DNA from: JBBUX01 sp037445775 | GTDB taxonomy: Bacteria; Actinomycetota; Coriobacteriia; Anaerosomatales; PHET01 | Reading direction: 5' to 3' | DNA: 26,119 bases | Assembly: GCA_037445775.1 (NCBI GenBank) | Contig: JBBIJX010000021.1 | Span: 1-26,119 of the forward strand | Shown here: in pieces, positions 16,801 to 25,025 of the stretch | How the letters are laid out: each line of letters starts with the position of its first letter | Position numbering within the stretch: the stretch's first letter is position 1 | Notes under the pieces: generated by a model | What the model was told of the DNA's origin: nothing | Seen by the model: only the letters and a program-made list of their open reading frames with translations | Database searches by the model: none | Position numbers and translations under genes: made by a program

Positions 16801-17685
16801 CTAGTGCTCTGACGCGTGAACGGAACTCTGGATGTAGACCGCCGTGAGGATCGTGAAAACGTACGCTTGGATGACCGCCACGAACAGCTCGAAGGCGTAC
16901 ATGGCGACCAGGAACAGCAGCGAGACGGCTCCCACGCCGATGCCGCTTGCAGAGAGCTTGAGCGCGGGCTGCACCACGGGCCAGAACACGACCACGAAGG
17001 CCGAGAAGATCCCGAGCACGATGTGGCCTGCGTACATGTTGGCGAAGAGACGGACAGCCAGCGTGAGCGGGCGAATGAGGAACGTCGACAGGAATTCGAG
17101 AATGAACAGGTATCCGCCCAAGACGATGCGGCCCGCCGGGGCCATTTCGCGCACGCCCGACGGGATCAGGCTCTTGAAGTAGCCGATGAACCCGTTCTTC
17201 TGAAAGCCCACGAAGACGAAGATGAGCCAGCTTAGTAACGCGAGGGCGACCGTTCCGCCCATGCTGCCGGCGAAGGTCTTGCCGCCCGGGATCAGGCCGA
17301 ACAGGTTCGAGATCAAGATGAGAGAGAAGAACGTAGCGAGCAATCCGACGTACTTCGGTCCGTCCTTCTCTCCGATGACGTCCGACGCCATGTTCCGGAT
17401 GAAGTCCACGACCATTTCGATCATGCCGGCGAACCGGCCTGCAGGCGCGAGATCGGTCGCCCTCCCGCTCGCGTTCGCCACGGCGAGCCGCTTCTTGGCA
17501 CCGCTCGCGGCGATCGTGAAGATCAGGATGCAGGCGAGCAGCGCGAAGATCATCCATACCGTGTAGTTCGTCAGGACGGCAGGACCGGTGACTTGCGGTC
17601 CGTAGTGCATGTCGTGATACGGCAGGACCCTGAGCTCCTGCAGCAGCTCGACGATCTTATGCTTCAGCAACTCATTGAATTCCAC
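16801..17685 (-). CDS. atpB: ATP synthase Fo a subunit
   Basis: Subunit a provides the ion half-channels next to the c ring. The 294 residues have about five or six membrane segments, GLLATFFSLILISNLFGLIP (114-133), and RPLTLAVRLFANMYAGHIV (205-223) containing the essential Arg212. FELFVAVIQAYVFTIL lies near the C-terminus (265-280). The start is a GTG at 17685 with AAAGGAGGGAG a little further upstream than usual. It begins the structural part of the operon, 17 bases after the AtpI-like gene. Confidence 0.98.
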   Translation of the reverse strand: MEFNELLKHKIVELLQELRVLPYHDMHYGPQVTGPAVLTNYTVWMIFALLACILIFTIAASGAKKRLAVANASGRATDLAPAGRFAGMIEMVVDFIRNMASDVIGEKDGPKYVGLLATFFSLILISNLFGLIPGGKTFAGSMGGTVALALLSWLIFVFVGFQKNGFIGYFKSLIPSGVREMAPAGRIVLGGYLFILEFLSTFLIRPLTLAVRLFANMYAGHIVLGIFSAFVVVFWPVVQPALKLSASGIGVGAVSLLFLVAMYAFELFVAVIQAYVFTILTAVYIQSSVHASEH

Positions 17686-17702
17686 TCGGCCGTCTCCCTC
17701 CT

Positions 17703-18038
17703 TTACGAACGGACACCCGTCGGTCTGCGGTACCGATGCAGTCCGGCGAAGCGAACCAGCTCGACGGTGTACAAGATGAGAAAGCCGCTCGCGAAGGTCA
17801 GCGCGAACGGCTTGAATCCTGAGGGTGCGTACGTCTTGTACGCCCAGAGTACGACGGTCGCGCCCGCCATGCGACCGAAGAGCGACAGCGCGGCGAGAGC
17901 CATGCCTGCGCCGGGCTGCTCGGGTGTCATGAGCCGCCAGCTGGCGCGGGACGCGTAGAGCAGGGCCGCTGCCAGCGCCAGTCCCAGCGCTGCCGCAACG
18001 AACGGATTACCGAGCATCGTGAGCATAGTGGCGAGCAT
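17703..18038 (-). CDS. atpI: small AtpI-like membrane protein heading the atp operon
   Basis: This 111-residue protein has three clear hydrophobic segments (roughly FVAAALGLALAAALLYAS, ALAALSLFGRMAGATVVLWA and FALTFASGFLILYTVELVRF) and a basic tail ending HRYRRPTGVRS. Its size, membrane nature and place directly before atpB are those of AtpI (ATP synthase I), which assists c-ring assembly or Mg handling in other bacteria. Sequence similarity alone did not let me recognise it firmly. I placed the start at the ATG at 18038; a longer frame from a TTG at 18089, and ATGs 12 and 21 bases further in, are possible. No start has a good ribosome site. Confidence 0.6.
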   Translation of the reverse strand: MLATMLTMLGNPFVAAALGLALAAALLYASRASWRLMTPEQPGAGMALAALSLFGRMAGATVVLWAYKTYAPSGFKPFALTFASGFLILYTVELVRFAGLHRYRRPTGVRS

Positions 18039-18097
18039 TAAAACCCGTGGAACTCCCCGTTTGCAGCTCGCCCGCGTCACTTGGAGCAAGGCGGCCT

Positions 18098-18115
18098 ACG
18101 GTGCCCGTGCACCGT
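18098..18115. repeat. perfect hairpin upstream of the AtpI-like gene
   Basis: The arms ACGGTGC and GCACCGT (7 bases each) surround a 4-base loop in the 191-base gap between the wecA/tagO-like gene and atpI. No U-run follows on either strand. It lies downstream of the candidate atp promoter, so it would be in the leader of the atp transcript, or it could be a DNA-binding site. Confidence 0.4.
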
Positions 18116-18182
18116 TCCGTCTCCGACATCCGACACTCGGTTAGCGCCCGCGTCAGGGTGCCGGCTCCCGAAACGCGCGAAC

Positions 18183-18211
18183 ATCGTAGCCGAACGCTTT
18201 GGGGCGGGCAA
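18183..18211 (-). promoter_or_regulatory. candidate promoter for the atp operon
   Basis: On the minus strand TTGCCC (18211-18206) and TACGAT (18188-18183) are separated by exactly 17 bases, each a 4 of 6 match to the vegetative consensus. It sits about 150 bases before the AtpI-like start, in the largest gap near the operon head. It is a pattern match only. Read-through from the upstream wecA/tagO-like gene is also possible because no terminator is visible. Confidence 0.35.
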
Positions 18212-18229
18212 GAACCAGTTCACATCCGT

Positions 18230-19327
18230 TCATTCGGACTCGTCGTTCACGTCGTGATGGTGTGCGGCCTCGAACAAGCCAAGCCAGTACGTCACGACGG
18301 CGGTGACGATGAACAGCACCGCCAGCGCGATCCAGCGCACGTAGCCGGGGGCGTAGCGCACGGTGTACGCCGCGAGCGCGAGCGCGGCAGACCACGCGTA
18401 GATGATGAGAACCGTCTGCCGCTGCCCGAAGCCCCTCCCGAGCAACCGATGGTGGATATGGCCGCGGTCCGCTTCCTGGATGGGGCGCCGATGGGTCAGG
18501 CGGCGAACGATCGCTGACGCGGTATCGAAGATGGGCACGCCGATCACGAGCAGCGGGACAGCGAGCGCGATGGCAGCCGTGGTCTTCATGACGCCGAGAA
18601 GCGACGCCACGGCGAGCGTGAACCCGAGAAACATCGCGCCGGAGTCACCCATGAAGACCGACGCCGGATGGGAGTTGTAGCGGAGGAATCCGACGCAAGC
18701 GCCGATCACCGCGGCCGCGAAGACCGCGGCGTCGAGCCGGTTGCCCTGCGCGGCAAGCACGAGCAGGCTCATCGAAGCGATGGCGCAGACGCCCGCCGCA
18801 AGCCCGTCGAGCCCGTCGATAAGGTTGATGACGTTTGCGAACCCGACGAGATAGAGCACCGTGAGCGGCACAGACGCGACGCCTAGCACGATCAGGCCTT
18901 CGGCGAACGGGTTGCCCACATAGTCGATCGTAAGCCCCGCATACACCACGACGCAGGCTGCGGCGAGCTGGCCGGCGAACTTGACGCCCGGGCTCAACGT
19001 CACGAGGTCGTCGACGAGGCCAACGGCGAACATCAGCGCAAGCCCCACGACGAGCAGGCGGGCGTCATAGGTCGTGCTGCCGCGTTCCGTGAGCACCTCG
19101 TTCCAGCCCAAGCGGGTCTCGCCGAGCCACTGCACCGACATCGTCACCATGACGCCCGCGAAGATGGCGATGCCGCCGGTCTGCGGGATCAGTCCCTCGT
19201 GCACCTTCCGGCCGCCTGGCCGCGCGACCGCACCGGCCCTCGTGCCGAACGCGCGCGCGAGCGGGGTGGCCACAAGGGTGATGAGGAAGGCCAAGGCGAC
19301 GAGCGCCACGTAGTGCAGGGTGCTCAC
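18230..19327 (-). CDS. TagO/WecA-type undecaprenyl-phosphate N-acetylaminosugar-1-phosphate transferase
   Basis: The enzyme transfers a sugar-1-phosphate, usually GlcNAc-1-phosphate, from its UDP form to undecaprenyl phosphate, beginning wall teichoic-acid-like or other glycopolymers at the inner membrane face. The 365 residues have about ten or eleven membrane helices. Motifs are VGLVDD (Asp106-Asp107), NLIDGLDGL (168-176), MGDSG (226-230) and GHIHHRLLGRGFGQRQ near 289, which is typical of the WecA/TagO branch; MraY lacks this form. The tail is HHH-rich and acidic. The start is a GTG at 19327 overlapping the dCMP deaminase TGA by four bases (GTGA), with GGGGAG upstream. The LCP protein further along would act on the finished polymer. 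Confidence 0.92.
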   Translation of the reverse strand: MSTLHYVALVALAFLITLVATPLARAFGTRAGAVARPGGRKVHEGLIPQTGGIAIFAGVMVTMSVQWLGETRLGWNEVLTERGSTTYDARLLVVGLALMFAVGLVDDLVTLSPGVKFAGQLAAACVVVYAGLTIDYVGNPFAEGLIVLGVASVPLTVLYLVGFANVINLIDGLDGLAAGVCAIASMSLLVLAAQGNRLDAAVFAAAVIGACVGFLRYNSHPASVFMGDSGAMFLGFTLAVASLLGVMKTTAAIALAVPLLVIGVPIFDTASAIVRRLTHRRPIQEADRGHIHHRLLGRGFGQRQTVLIIYAWSAALALAAYTVRYAPGYVRWIALAVLFIVTAVVTYWLGLFEAAHHHDVNDESE

Positions 19328-19800
19328 GACTCCCCGCCCGCCGTCTCCTCCTCGCCCGGACGCCAGCGACGCGGTATGACGCGCGCCTCAGCGAGCATCT
19401 CCTCAGAGAGCGGGTCGGGGTAGGGCTCTGCGAACACGATGTCGACGACCCCGGCGTTGAGCAGGATCTTTGCGCAAAGCACGCAGGGCTGATGCGTGCA
19501 GTACGCGGTGGCGCCGTCCATGGCGATCCCATGCTTCGCGGCCTGGATGACCGCGTTCTGTTCGGCATGGATCCCGCGGCAAAGCTCGTGCCGGCTGCCC
19601 GAAGGAATCTGCTGTTGCTCGCGGATGCAGCCAACGATCTCGCAGTGGGCGAGTCCCTTAGGGACGCCGTTGTAGCCCGTCGCCAGGATGCGCTTGTCTT
19701 TGACGAGGACGGCGCCGGTGGCACGGCGCAAGCACGTCGAACGCCCCGCCACCTGCTCCGCGATGGCCATGAAGTAGTCGTCCCAGGACGGGCGCGGCAT
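19324..19800 (-). CDS. dCMP deaminase (ComEB-type cytidine/deoxycytidylate deaminase)
   Basis: The enzyme deaminates dCMP to dUMP, the substrate of thymidylate synthase. The 158 residues carry the zinc and catalytic motif HAEQNAV (His78, Glu80) and PCVLC (Cys106, Cys109). RPSWDDYFMAIAEQVAGRSTC at the N-terminus and GYNGVPKG near 42 are standard for the dCMP deaminase branch. Extra His/Cys residues at 52-58 may hold a second zinc. The ATG at 19800 was chosen over a frame 23 residues longer because PRPSWDDYF is the normal family start and AGGG lies close upstream. The gene is 10 bases after upp and overlaps the next gene by four bases, so all are one transcript. Confidence 0.92.
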   Translation of the reverse strand: MPRPSWDDYFMAIAEQVAGRSTCLRRATGAVLVKDKRILATGYNGVPKGLAHCEIVGCIREQQQIPSGSRHELCRGIHAEQNAVIQAAKHGIAMDGATAYCTHQPCVLCAKILLNAGVVDIVFAEPYPDPLSEEMLAEARVIPRRWRPGEEETAGGES

Positions 19801-19810
19801 CGCGATCGCC

Positions 19811-20452
19811 CTATCGGGTGCCGAAGAGGCGGTCGCCCGCGTCGCCGAGTCCCGGGATGATGTAGCCATGGTCGTTCAGGTGGCTGTCGACCGCGCACGT
19901 GAAGATGCGCACGTCGTCGACGGCGGAGAGCACCTCGGCGATGCCCTCGGGGGCCGCTATGAGCACGAGCAGGTCGATGTGGCGCGCGCCCTTGGCGCGC
20001 AGGAACTGCACCGCGGCGGCGGCCGACCCGCCGGTGGCGAGCATCGGGTCGAGGATGAGCACGTCACGCTCGGCGATGTCCTCGGGGAGCTTGCAGTAGT
20101 ACTCGACGGGCTGCAGCGTGTCAGGGTCGCGGTAGAGGCCCACATGCCCGACTTTCGCCGCAGGGATGAGCTCGAGGATACCTTCGACCATGCCGAGGCC
20201 AGCGCGCAGGATGGGGATGACAGCGACCTTCTTGCCAGCGAGCACCTTGGTGGTCGTCTGCGTGATGGGCGTGGTGACCGTCGTCTCGGCAAGCTGGAAG
20301 TCCCGGGTGGCCTCATACGCTTCGAGCATCGCGAGCTCCTTCACGAGCTCACGGAACTCCTTCGCGCCTGTGGCGACGTCGCGCAGGATCGACAGCTTGT
20401 GCTGCACGAGCGGGTGGTTGACGACGATGACGTTGTCCGGGAGCTGGACCAT
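19811..20452 (-). CDS. upp: uracil phosphoribosyltransferase
   Basis: Upp salvages uracil with PRPP to form UMP. The 213 residues match the usual length of 208-215. Motifs are HPLVQHKLSILRD near the start, ILRAGLGMVEG (80-90), the PRPP loop ILDPMLATGGSAAAAV near 132-147 and the uracil-binding IIPGLGDAGDRLFGT at the C-terminus. The ATG at 20452 has GGAG about seven bases upstream. It follows glyA by 21 bases, and the glyA-upp-dCMP deaminase order groups pyrimidine and one-carbon supply. Confidence 0.97.
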   Translation of the reverse strand: MVQLPDNVIVVNHPLVQHKLSILRDVATGAKEFRELVKELAMLEAYEATRDFQLAETTVTTPITQTTTKVLAGKKVAVIPILRAGLGMVEGILELIPAAKVGHVGLYRDPDTLQPVEYYCKLPEDIAERDVLILDPMLATGGSAAAAVQFLRAKGARHIDLLVLIAAPEGIAEVLSAVDDVRIFTCAVDSHLNDHGYIIPGLGDAGDRLFGTR

Positions 20453-20473
20453 GGGCGGTCTCCGTTCGCTTCC

Positions 20474-21721
20474 TTAGAGCTCAGGATAGAGCGGATGCTT
20501 GTCGATGAGCGCCTTGACCTCGAGCCGGATGTCGGCGAGCGCCGCTGGGTCGTCCCGCTTGAAGATCGCGTTCGCCATGAGGCACCCGATCGTGTGCGCC
20601 TCACCCTCCGAATAGCCGCGCGTGGTCATGGCCGCCGAACCCACCCGGATACCGCTCGTCACGAACGGGCTCTCCGGGTCGTTGGGTATGGCGTTCTTGT
20701 TCACCGTGAAGCCCACGTCTTCGAGGAGCCTCTCGGCGTCCTTGCCCGTGATCGACGCCGAACGAAGGTCGACGAGCATGAGGTGGTTGTCCGTGCCGCC
20801 AGAGACGAGCCTGAGTCCGCACTCGACCATCGCCGCGCCCATCGCCTTCGCGTTGATGACGACCTTGTCGATGTAGGTCTTGAACTCCGGCTGCATCGCC
20901 TCTTTGAACGCCACGGCCTTCGCAGCGATGATGTGCTCGAGCGGGCCGCCCTGAAGCCCCGGGAAGACCGCCTTGTCGAGCGCGGTCGCCCACTGTTCCT
21001 TGCACAGCACGAAGCCGGAGCGAGGGCCCCTGAGCGTCTTATGACTCGTCGACGTGACGAAGTCGGCGAACGGTACCGGCGAAGGATGGGCACCTGTGGC
21101 CACGAGGCCGGCGATGTGCGCCATGTCGACCATGAGCACGGCGCCTACCTCTGAGGCGATTGCTGCGAAGCGCTCGAAGTCGATGACGCGCGGGTACGCG
21201 CTAGCGCCTGCGATGATCATCTTGGGCCTGTGCTCGCGCGCTAGCCGCTCGAGTTCGTCGTAGTCGATCGTCTCCGTCTCCATGTCGAGCCCGTAGGGCA
21301 CGATGTCGAACCACTTGCCGGAGAAGTTGACCGGAGAGCCGTGCGTGAGGTGTCCGCCCATCGCAAGATTCATTCCGAGCACGGTGTCGCCAGGCTGACA
21401 GACAGCGAAGTACACGGCCATGTTCGCCTGGGCGCCGGCGTGCGGCTGCACGTTGGCATGGTCCGCGCCGAAGAGCTCCTTGGCGCGCTCGCGCGCGAGA
21501 TCCTCGACGACGTCGACCTCCTCGCATCCACCGTAGTAGCGCTTGCCCGGAAGACCCTCGGCGTACTTGTTAGTAAGAACCGTGCCCGCCGCTTCGAGTA
21601 CTGCGGGCGAGACGAAGTTCTCACTCGCTATGAGCTCGATCGTGCCGCGTTGCCGCGCGAGTTCGGCATCGATTGCGGCGGCGACCTCGGGGTCCTGACC
21701 GGGGATGTGGGTGAGTGCCAT
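20474..21721 (-). CDS. glyA: serine hydroxymethyltransferase
   Basis: The enzyme is PLP-dependent and interconverts serine and glycine, charging tetrahydrofolate with the methylene group used for thymidylate and purines. The 415 residues show IELIASENFVSP (28-39), NKYAEGLPGKRYYGG (51-65), MVDMAHIAGLVA (197-208), TSTSHKTLRGPRSG with the PLP-binding Lys228, and GIRVGSAAMTTRG near the C-terminus. The ATG at 21721 gives the usual start; the longer upstream reading was rejected. GGAAGGAAG lies about 12 bases upstream. A perfect hairpin sits just before it (21747-21764). Confidence 0.98.
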   Translation of the reverse strand: MALTHIPGQDPEVAAAIDAELARQRGTIELIASENFVSPAVLEAAGTVLTNKYAEGLPGKRYYGGCEEVDVVEDLARERAKELFGADHANVQPHAGAQANMAVYFAVCQPGDTVLGMNLAMGGHLTHGSPVNFSGKWFDIVPYGLDMETETIDYDELERLAREHRPKMIIAGASAYPRVIDFERFAAIASEVGAVLMVDMAHIAGLVATGAHPSPVPFADFVTSTSHKTLRGPRSGFVLCKEQWATALDKAVFPGLQGGPLEHIIAAKAVAFKEAMQPEFKTYIDKVVINAKAMGAAMVECGLRLVSGGTDNHLMLVDLRSASITGKDAERLLEDVGFTVNKNAIPNDPESPFVTSGIRVGSAAMTTRGYSEGEAHTIGCLMANAIFKRDDPAALADIRLEVKALIDKHPLYPEL

Positions 21722-21746
21722 GTGCGGTGTGCTTCCTTCCCTCCCG

Positions 21747-21764
21747 GCTCGCAAAGCTGCGAGC
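21747..21764 (-). promoter_or_regulatory. hairpin in the rpiB-glyA gap
   Basis: A perfect 7-base stem with a 4-base loop (GCTCGCA-GCTT-TGCGAGC on the minus strand) lies in the 59-base gap, about 25 bases before the glyA start and just ahead of its purine-rich ribosome site. There is no U-run. A role in translation, RNA processing or 3' end protection of the rpiB transcript is possible. Confidence 0.4.
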
Positions 21765-21780
21765 GTTACTTCGGTCGGTG

Positions 21781-22221
21781 TCAGTCGTGTTCGGCAGCGT
21801 TGATCTTCGACACGCGGCCCCCGTGACGGCCGCCTTCGAACGGCGTCGCGAGAAACGCGTCGATGATCTCCTCGTTGACCTCCGTCGGTACGAAACGGGC
21901 CGAGACCGCGACCACGTTCGCATCGTTGTGCTGGCGCGCCAAGCGCGCGAATCTGGCGTCGGTCACATTGGCCGCGCGCACGCCATCGATCTTGTTCGCC
22001 GCGATCGCCATGCCGATGCCGGTGCCGCAGACAAGCACCCCGAAGTCCGCTGCGCCCGACGCCACATCGCGGCCCACCGCGAAGGCGAAGTCCGGGTAGT
22101 CGACCGAGTCCCCGGAGTTGGTGCCGACGTCGGCTATCTCGTGCCCGGCTGCCGCGAGATGCTCTCTCAGACGCTCCTTCTGCTCGAATCCCGCGTGGTC
22201 AGAGCCGATGACGACACGCAT
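21781..22221 (-). CDS. rpiB: ribose-5-phosphate isomerase B
   Basis: RpiB interconverts ribose-5-phosphate and ribulose-5-phosphate in the pentose phosphate pathway. The 146 residues are the usual length and hold GSDHAGFE (6-13), DYPDFA, and LVCGTGIGMAIAANKIDGVR with Cys65 as the catalytic base. The closing GGRHGGRVSKI is typical. Related LacA/LacB sugar isomerases share the fold, but the gene context favours RpiB. The ATG at 22221 has AAAGGGGG about 13 bases away and a CAGGG directly before it, so its ribosome site is ambiguous. Confidence 0.94.
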   Translation of the reverse strand: MRVVIGSDHAGFEQKERLREHLAAAGHEIADVGTNSGDSVDYPDFAFAVGRDVASGAADFGVLVCGTGIGMAIAANKIDGVRAANVTDARFARLARQHNDANVVAVSARFVPTEVNEEIIDAFLATPFEGGRHGGRVSKINAAEHD

Positions 22222-22283
22222 CCCTGAGGCTCGCCCCCTTTGGACGTGGCCGACCGAAACGCAAGCGATTGTACCGCAGGGCG

Positions 22284-22925
22284 CTACGAGCTCCCGCGAG
22301 CTGCCGCCATGATCTCATCGTTTGCAACGGCGCCGTCGCGAACGATCACGGGCTCGGCACCGGTGCACAGCACGACCGTCGATGCCTCCTGGTGCTCGGT
22401 CTCACCGGCATCGAGCGCAACGTCCGCCGCGTCGATGATGCGAGGCTCGATATCATCGAACGAGCCGGGTGCGGGGTTACCGTGGGTATTGGCGGAGGTC
22501 GCGAAGATGGGACCGCCCGCGCCCTGGATGAGCTCCATGACCACCTCGTGGTTCGGGCAGCGTAGGCCGATGGTGCCATCGGGCGCACGGAAGTCGCGCG
22601 GCACGCGCTCCGAGGCCTTGACGACGAGCGTCACTGCGCCGGGCCAGAAGACGTGGGCGATATTGTGGGCGTACTCGGGCACGTCCACGCCCCACGTTGC
22701 GAGAGCGTCTTCGGTCTCGACGAGGAGCGGAATGGGCATGTCCGCCGGCCGTACCTTGACTTCGAAGATCTCATGCGGACCAAAGCGCGAATCCGCGAGC
22801 GCGCCGAGACCGTAGACGGTCTCGGTCGGAAAGACCACGATCCCGCCGTCACGAAGTACCGTGGCGGCGAGATTGATCACTTCCGCTGAAGGATTCTCCG
22901 GATCGACTCGGTACTGCTTGCCCAT
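22284..22925 (-). CDS. tsaC: L-threonylcarbamoyladenylate synthase (YrdC/Sua5 family)
   Basis: The enzyme makes threonylcarbamoyl-AMP from threonine, bicarbonate and ATP, the first step of the t6A modification at position 37 of ANN-decoding tRNAs. The 213 residues form one YrdC domain: PTETVYGLGALA (33-44), EVKVRPADMPIPLLVE near 55 (the Lys/Arg phosphate grip), WPGAVTLVVKASE near 94, GLRCPNH near 119 and ATSANTHGNPAP near 141. It is TsaC-length, without the extra C-terminal Sua5 domain. The ATG at 22925 has AGGAGG nine to ten bases upstream. It follows prmC by 38 bases, a common pairing. Confidence 0.95.
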   Translation of the reverse strand: MGKQYRVDPENPSAEVINLAATVLRDGGIVVFPTETVYGLGALADSRFGPHEIFEVKVRPADMPIPLLVETEDALATWGVDVPEYAHNIAHVFWPGAVTLVVKASERVPRDFRAPDGTIGLRCPNHEVVMELIQGAGGPIFATSANTHGNPAPGSFDDIEPRIIDAADVALDAGETEHQEASTVVLCTGAEPVIVRDGAVANDEIMAAARGSS

Positions 22926-22963
22926 GATGGACCGCCTCCTGTCACTGACTTGCCACTGACCGA

Positions 22964-23839
22964 TCAGGGTCTCATCTTCCGTCTGGCTGTGACGACTCGG
23001 TCACGACCCGCAAGATCGGGAACGACCCTCACCTCTTCATACCACTCTTGCGCCTCTCCTGCCGCCATCTTCACGCGGCTTTCATCGAGTTCGACCGCGA
23101 GCATACCTCCCGGAGCGAGCCATGCCCGAGCCAGCTCGAGGATCCGCCGGTACACCGACAGTCCATCTGCCCCGCCGTCAAGCGCCAGGCGCGGCTCGTA
23201 TCGGGCGACCTCGGCGGGCAGCGTTTCGAGCGCGTCGCTCGGGATGTAGGGCGGGTTGGCGACGACGGCGCTTGCGGTGCCCATCCACGACACGGGCGCT
23301 TGGGCGAACAGATCGCTTTCGGCCACGTCGACCCGGTTCGTCAGCCCGAGCCGCGCCGCATTCTCTGCGGCGCAAGCGACGGCATCGGCGGAGACGTCGC
23401 CCGCCCACACTATCGCCGACGCGTGTTCTCGCGCAATCGAGAGCGCGATGCAACCCGACCCTGTGCAGACGTCGAGGACCCGGGGATGCTCGATGTCCTC
23501 GATCGCGGCCAGTGCCTCATCCACTAGCACCTCGGTCTCCGGGCGCGGGATGAGCACGCCAGGGCGTACCTTGAGGACTATGTGGCGGAACGCGACCTCA
23601 CCGGTGACGTACTGGAGCGGCTCGCCGGACGCGCGCCGCCGCACCCAGCGCTTGAGCTCAACGCGCTCATCGGCGGAGAGAGGCCGGTCGAACTGCGCGT
23701 AGATCGAGACACGGGAGAGTCCCGTCGAGGCGGACAGTAGCCACTCGGCGCTCAGCCGTGGATGCTCATCCCCGCGATCGGCGAGGTAGCCACGCGTCCA
23801 GTCGAGCGCCGCCCCGACCGTCCAGACCCGCTCAGCCAT
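22964..23839 (-). CDS. prmC: peptide chain release factor N5-glutamine methyltransferase
   Basis: PrmC methylates the Gln of the GGQ motif in release factors, using S-adenosylmethionine. The 291 residues have an N-terminal helical domain (about 1-85) with GEPLQYVTGEVAFRH, then IPRPETEVLVDEAL (97-110), the SAM loop LDVCTGSGCIALS (122-134) and NPPYIP (195-200) that grips the target Gln. The ATG at 23839 lies nine bases after the prfA stop with GAGAGGG close by, so it is co-expressed with its substrate gene. Confidence 0.97.
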   Translation of the reverse strand: MAERVWTVGAALDWTRGYLADRGDEHPRLSAEWLLSASTGLSRVSIYAQFDRPLSADERVELKRWVRRRASGEPLQYVTGEVAFRHIVLKVRPGVLIPRPETEVLVDEALAAIEDIEHPRVLDVCTGSGCIALSIAREHASAIVWAGDVSADAVACAAENAARLGLTNRVDVAESDLFAQAPVSWMGTASAVVANPPYIPSDALETLPAEVARYEPRLALDGGADGLSVYRRILELARAWLAPGGMLAVELDESRVKMAAGEAQEWYEEVRVVPDLAGRDRVVTARRKMRP

Positions 23840-23848
23840 CCCGCCCTC

Positions 23849-24922
23849 TCAGGCCTCGGCGAACGCGGCGAGGCGCTCTGCGCGGTCCGCGGCCACGAGT
23901 CCCTCGACGAGCGCTTCGATCTCGCCGCCCATGATCGCGGGGATGTTGTGGACAGTGAGTCCGATCCGATGATCGGTCACGCGGTCCTGCGGGTAGTTGT
24001 AGGTGCGGATCTTCTCCGAACGGTCGCCGGAGCCGATCTGGCTGCGCCGCTGCGCGCCGAGTTCGGCCTGTTGCTTCTCGAGCTCTATCTCGTAGAGGCG
24101 GGCACGCAGCACGCGCATGGCCGCTTCCCTGTTCTGCAGCTGCGACTTCTGGTTCTGCGACTGGACCACTAGCCCGGTGGGCAGGTGCGTGATACGAACG
24201 GCGGAGTCCGTCGTATTCACGGACTGGCCGCCGGGACCGCTCGAGCGGTAGACGTCGATGCGCAGGTCGTTCTGGTTGATCTGGACCTCGACGTCCTCAA
24301 CCTCGGGGAGCACCGCGACGGTCGCCGTGGAGGTATGGATGCGTCCTTGGCTCTCGGTCACCGGCACGCGTTGAACGCGGTGTACCCCGGACTCGAACTT
24401 CATCTTCGAGTAGACCTTCTCGCCGCGCACCCGGAACGAGATCTCCTTGAAACCCCCCGTGCCGGAGTCGCTCGCGTCGATCTCCTCTGCCTTCCAGCGC
24501 TGCAGTTCGGCGTAGCGCGTGTACATGCGGTAGAGGTCTCCGGCGAAGATTGCAGCCTCATCGCCGCCGGCACCCGCACGGATCTCGACGATGATGTCCT
24601 TGTCGTCGTTCGGATCGCCCGGCAGCATCATGACCCTGATCTCGGCCTCGAGCTCCGGGATGCGCGTCTCGAGCTCCTTGGCCTCGTCGGCTGCGAACTC
24701 CTTCATCTCCGGGTCGCTCTCGGCACGCAACACCTCTTTCGCCTCGTCAAGGTGCGTGCACACCGACAGATACTCCCGCGCCTTGTCTGCGAGCGGGGTT
24801 TGCGCGCGCTGTTCTTTGGCGAGGCGCGCGTACTCCTTCTGGTCGCCGAGTACGGCCGGGTCTCCCAACCGGGCCGTCAGGTCGTCGTAGGCGGCGAGCA
24901 GCCGCTCGAGTTTCTCGCGCAT
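23849..24922 (-). CDS. prfA: peptide chain release factor 1
   Basis: RF1 ends translation at UAA and UAG codons. The 357 residues include the GGQ peptidyl-hydrolysis motif (231-233) in SSGPGGQSVNTTDSAVR and the codon-reading PVT tripeptide (187-189, PxT in RF1) in RVPVTESQGRIHTS. The middle holds EIRAGAGGDEAA (113-124). RF2 would have an SPF tripeptide instead. The ATG at 24922 was chosen because MREKLERLLAAYDDL matches the family start, with AGGAAGAAG about nine bases upstream; the longer frame covers the intergenic region. The gene itself ends with TGA, a codon it cannot read. Confidence 0.98.
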   Translation of the reverse strand: MREKLERLLAAYDDLTARLGDPAVLGDQKEYARLAKEQRAQTPLADKAREYLSVCTHLDEAKEVLRAESDPEMKEFAADEAKELETRIPELEAEIRVMMLPGDPNDDKDIIVEIRAGAGGDEAAIFAGDLYRMYTRYAELQRWKAEEIDASDSGTGGFKEISFRVRGEKVYSKMKFESGVHRVQRVPVTESQGRIHTSTATVAVLPEVEDVEVQINQNDLRIDVYRSSGPGGQSVNTTDSAVRITHLPTGLVVQSQNQKSQLQNREAAMRVLRARLYEIELEKQQAELGAQRRSQIGSGDRSEKIRTYNYPQDRVTDHRIGLTVHNIPAIMGGEIEALVEGLVAADRAERLAAFAEA

Positions 24923-25025
24923 GAGAGTGCTTCTTCCTAGTTCGGTAACGCGATCATCATCGGGACGCGCCATGGTATCACGCCTAGGCGACCGAACCGT
25001 GGACCGCGAGGTGACCGCCGGGTAA
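24923..25025. other. gap between the small ORF and prfA
   Basis: These 103 bases, with 25026-25194, make up the longest stretch of the window without a firmly identified gene (272 bases in all). I see no tRNA, terminator or clear promoter. A GATACCAT sequence on the minus strand, about 50 bases before prfA, resembles the one upstream of PNP but has no matching -35. Confidence 0.3.

Noticed and set aside
16472..17557. 361-codon minus-strand frame overlapping atpB and atpE
   Set aside because: It is the +1 reading of two real genes; the Arg/His-rich product is typical of a frame-shifted high-GC sequence.
18153..18233. 26-codon ORF whose ATG overlaps the wecA/tagO-like stop codon (ATGA)
   Set aside because: It has no ribosome site, lies across the better-supported candidate atp promoter, and its peptide has no recognisable feature.
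21054..22227. Several short plus-strand frames opposite glyA and rpiB
   Set aside because: All are antisense to complete genes with intact active-site motifs.
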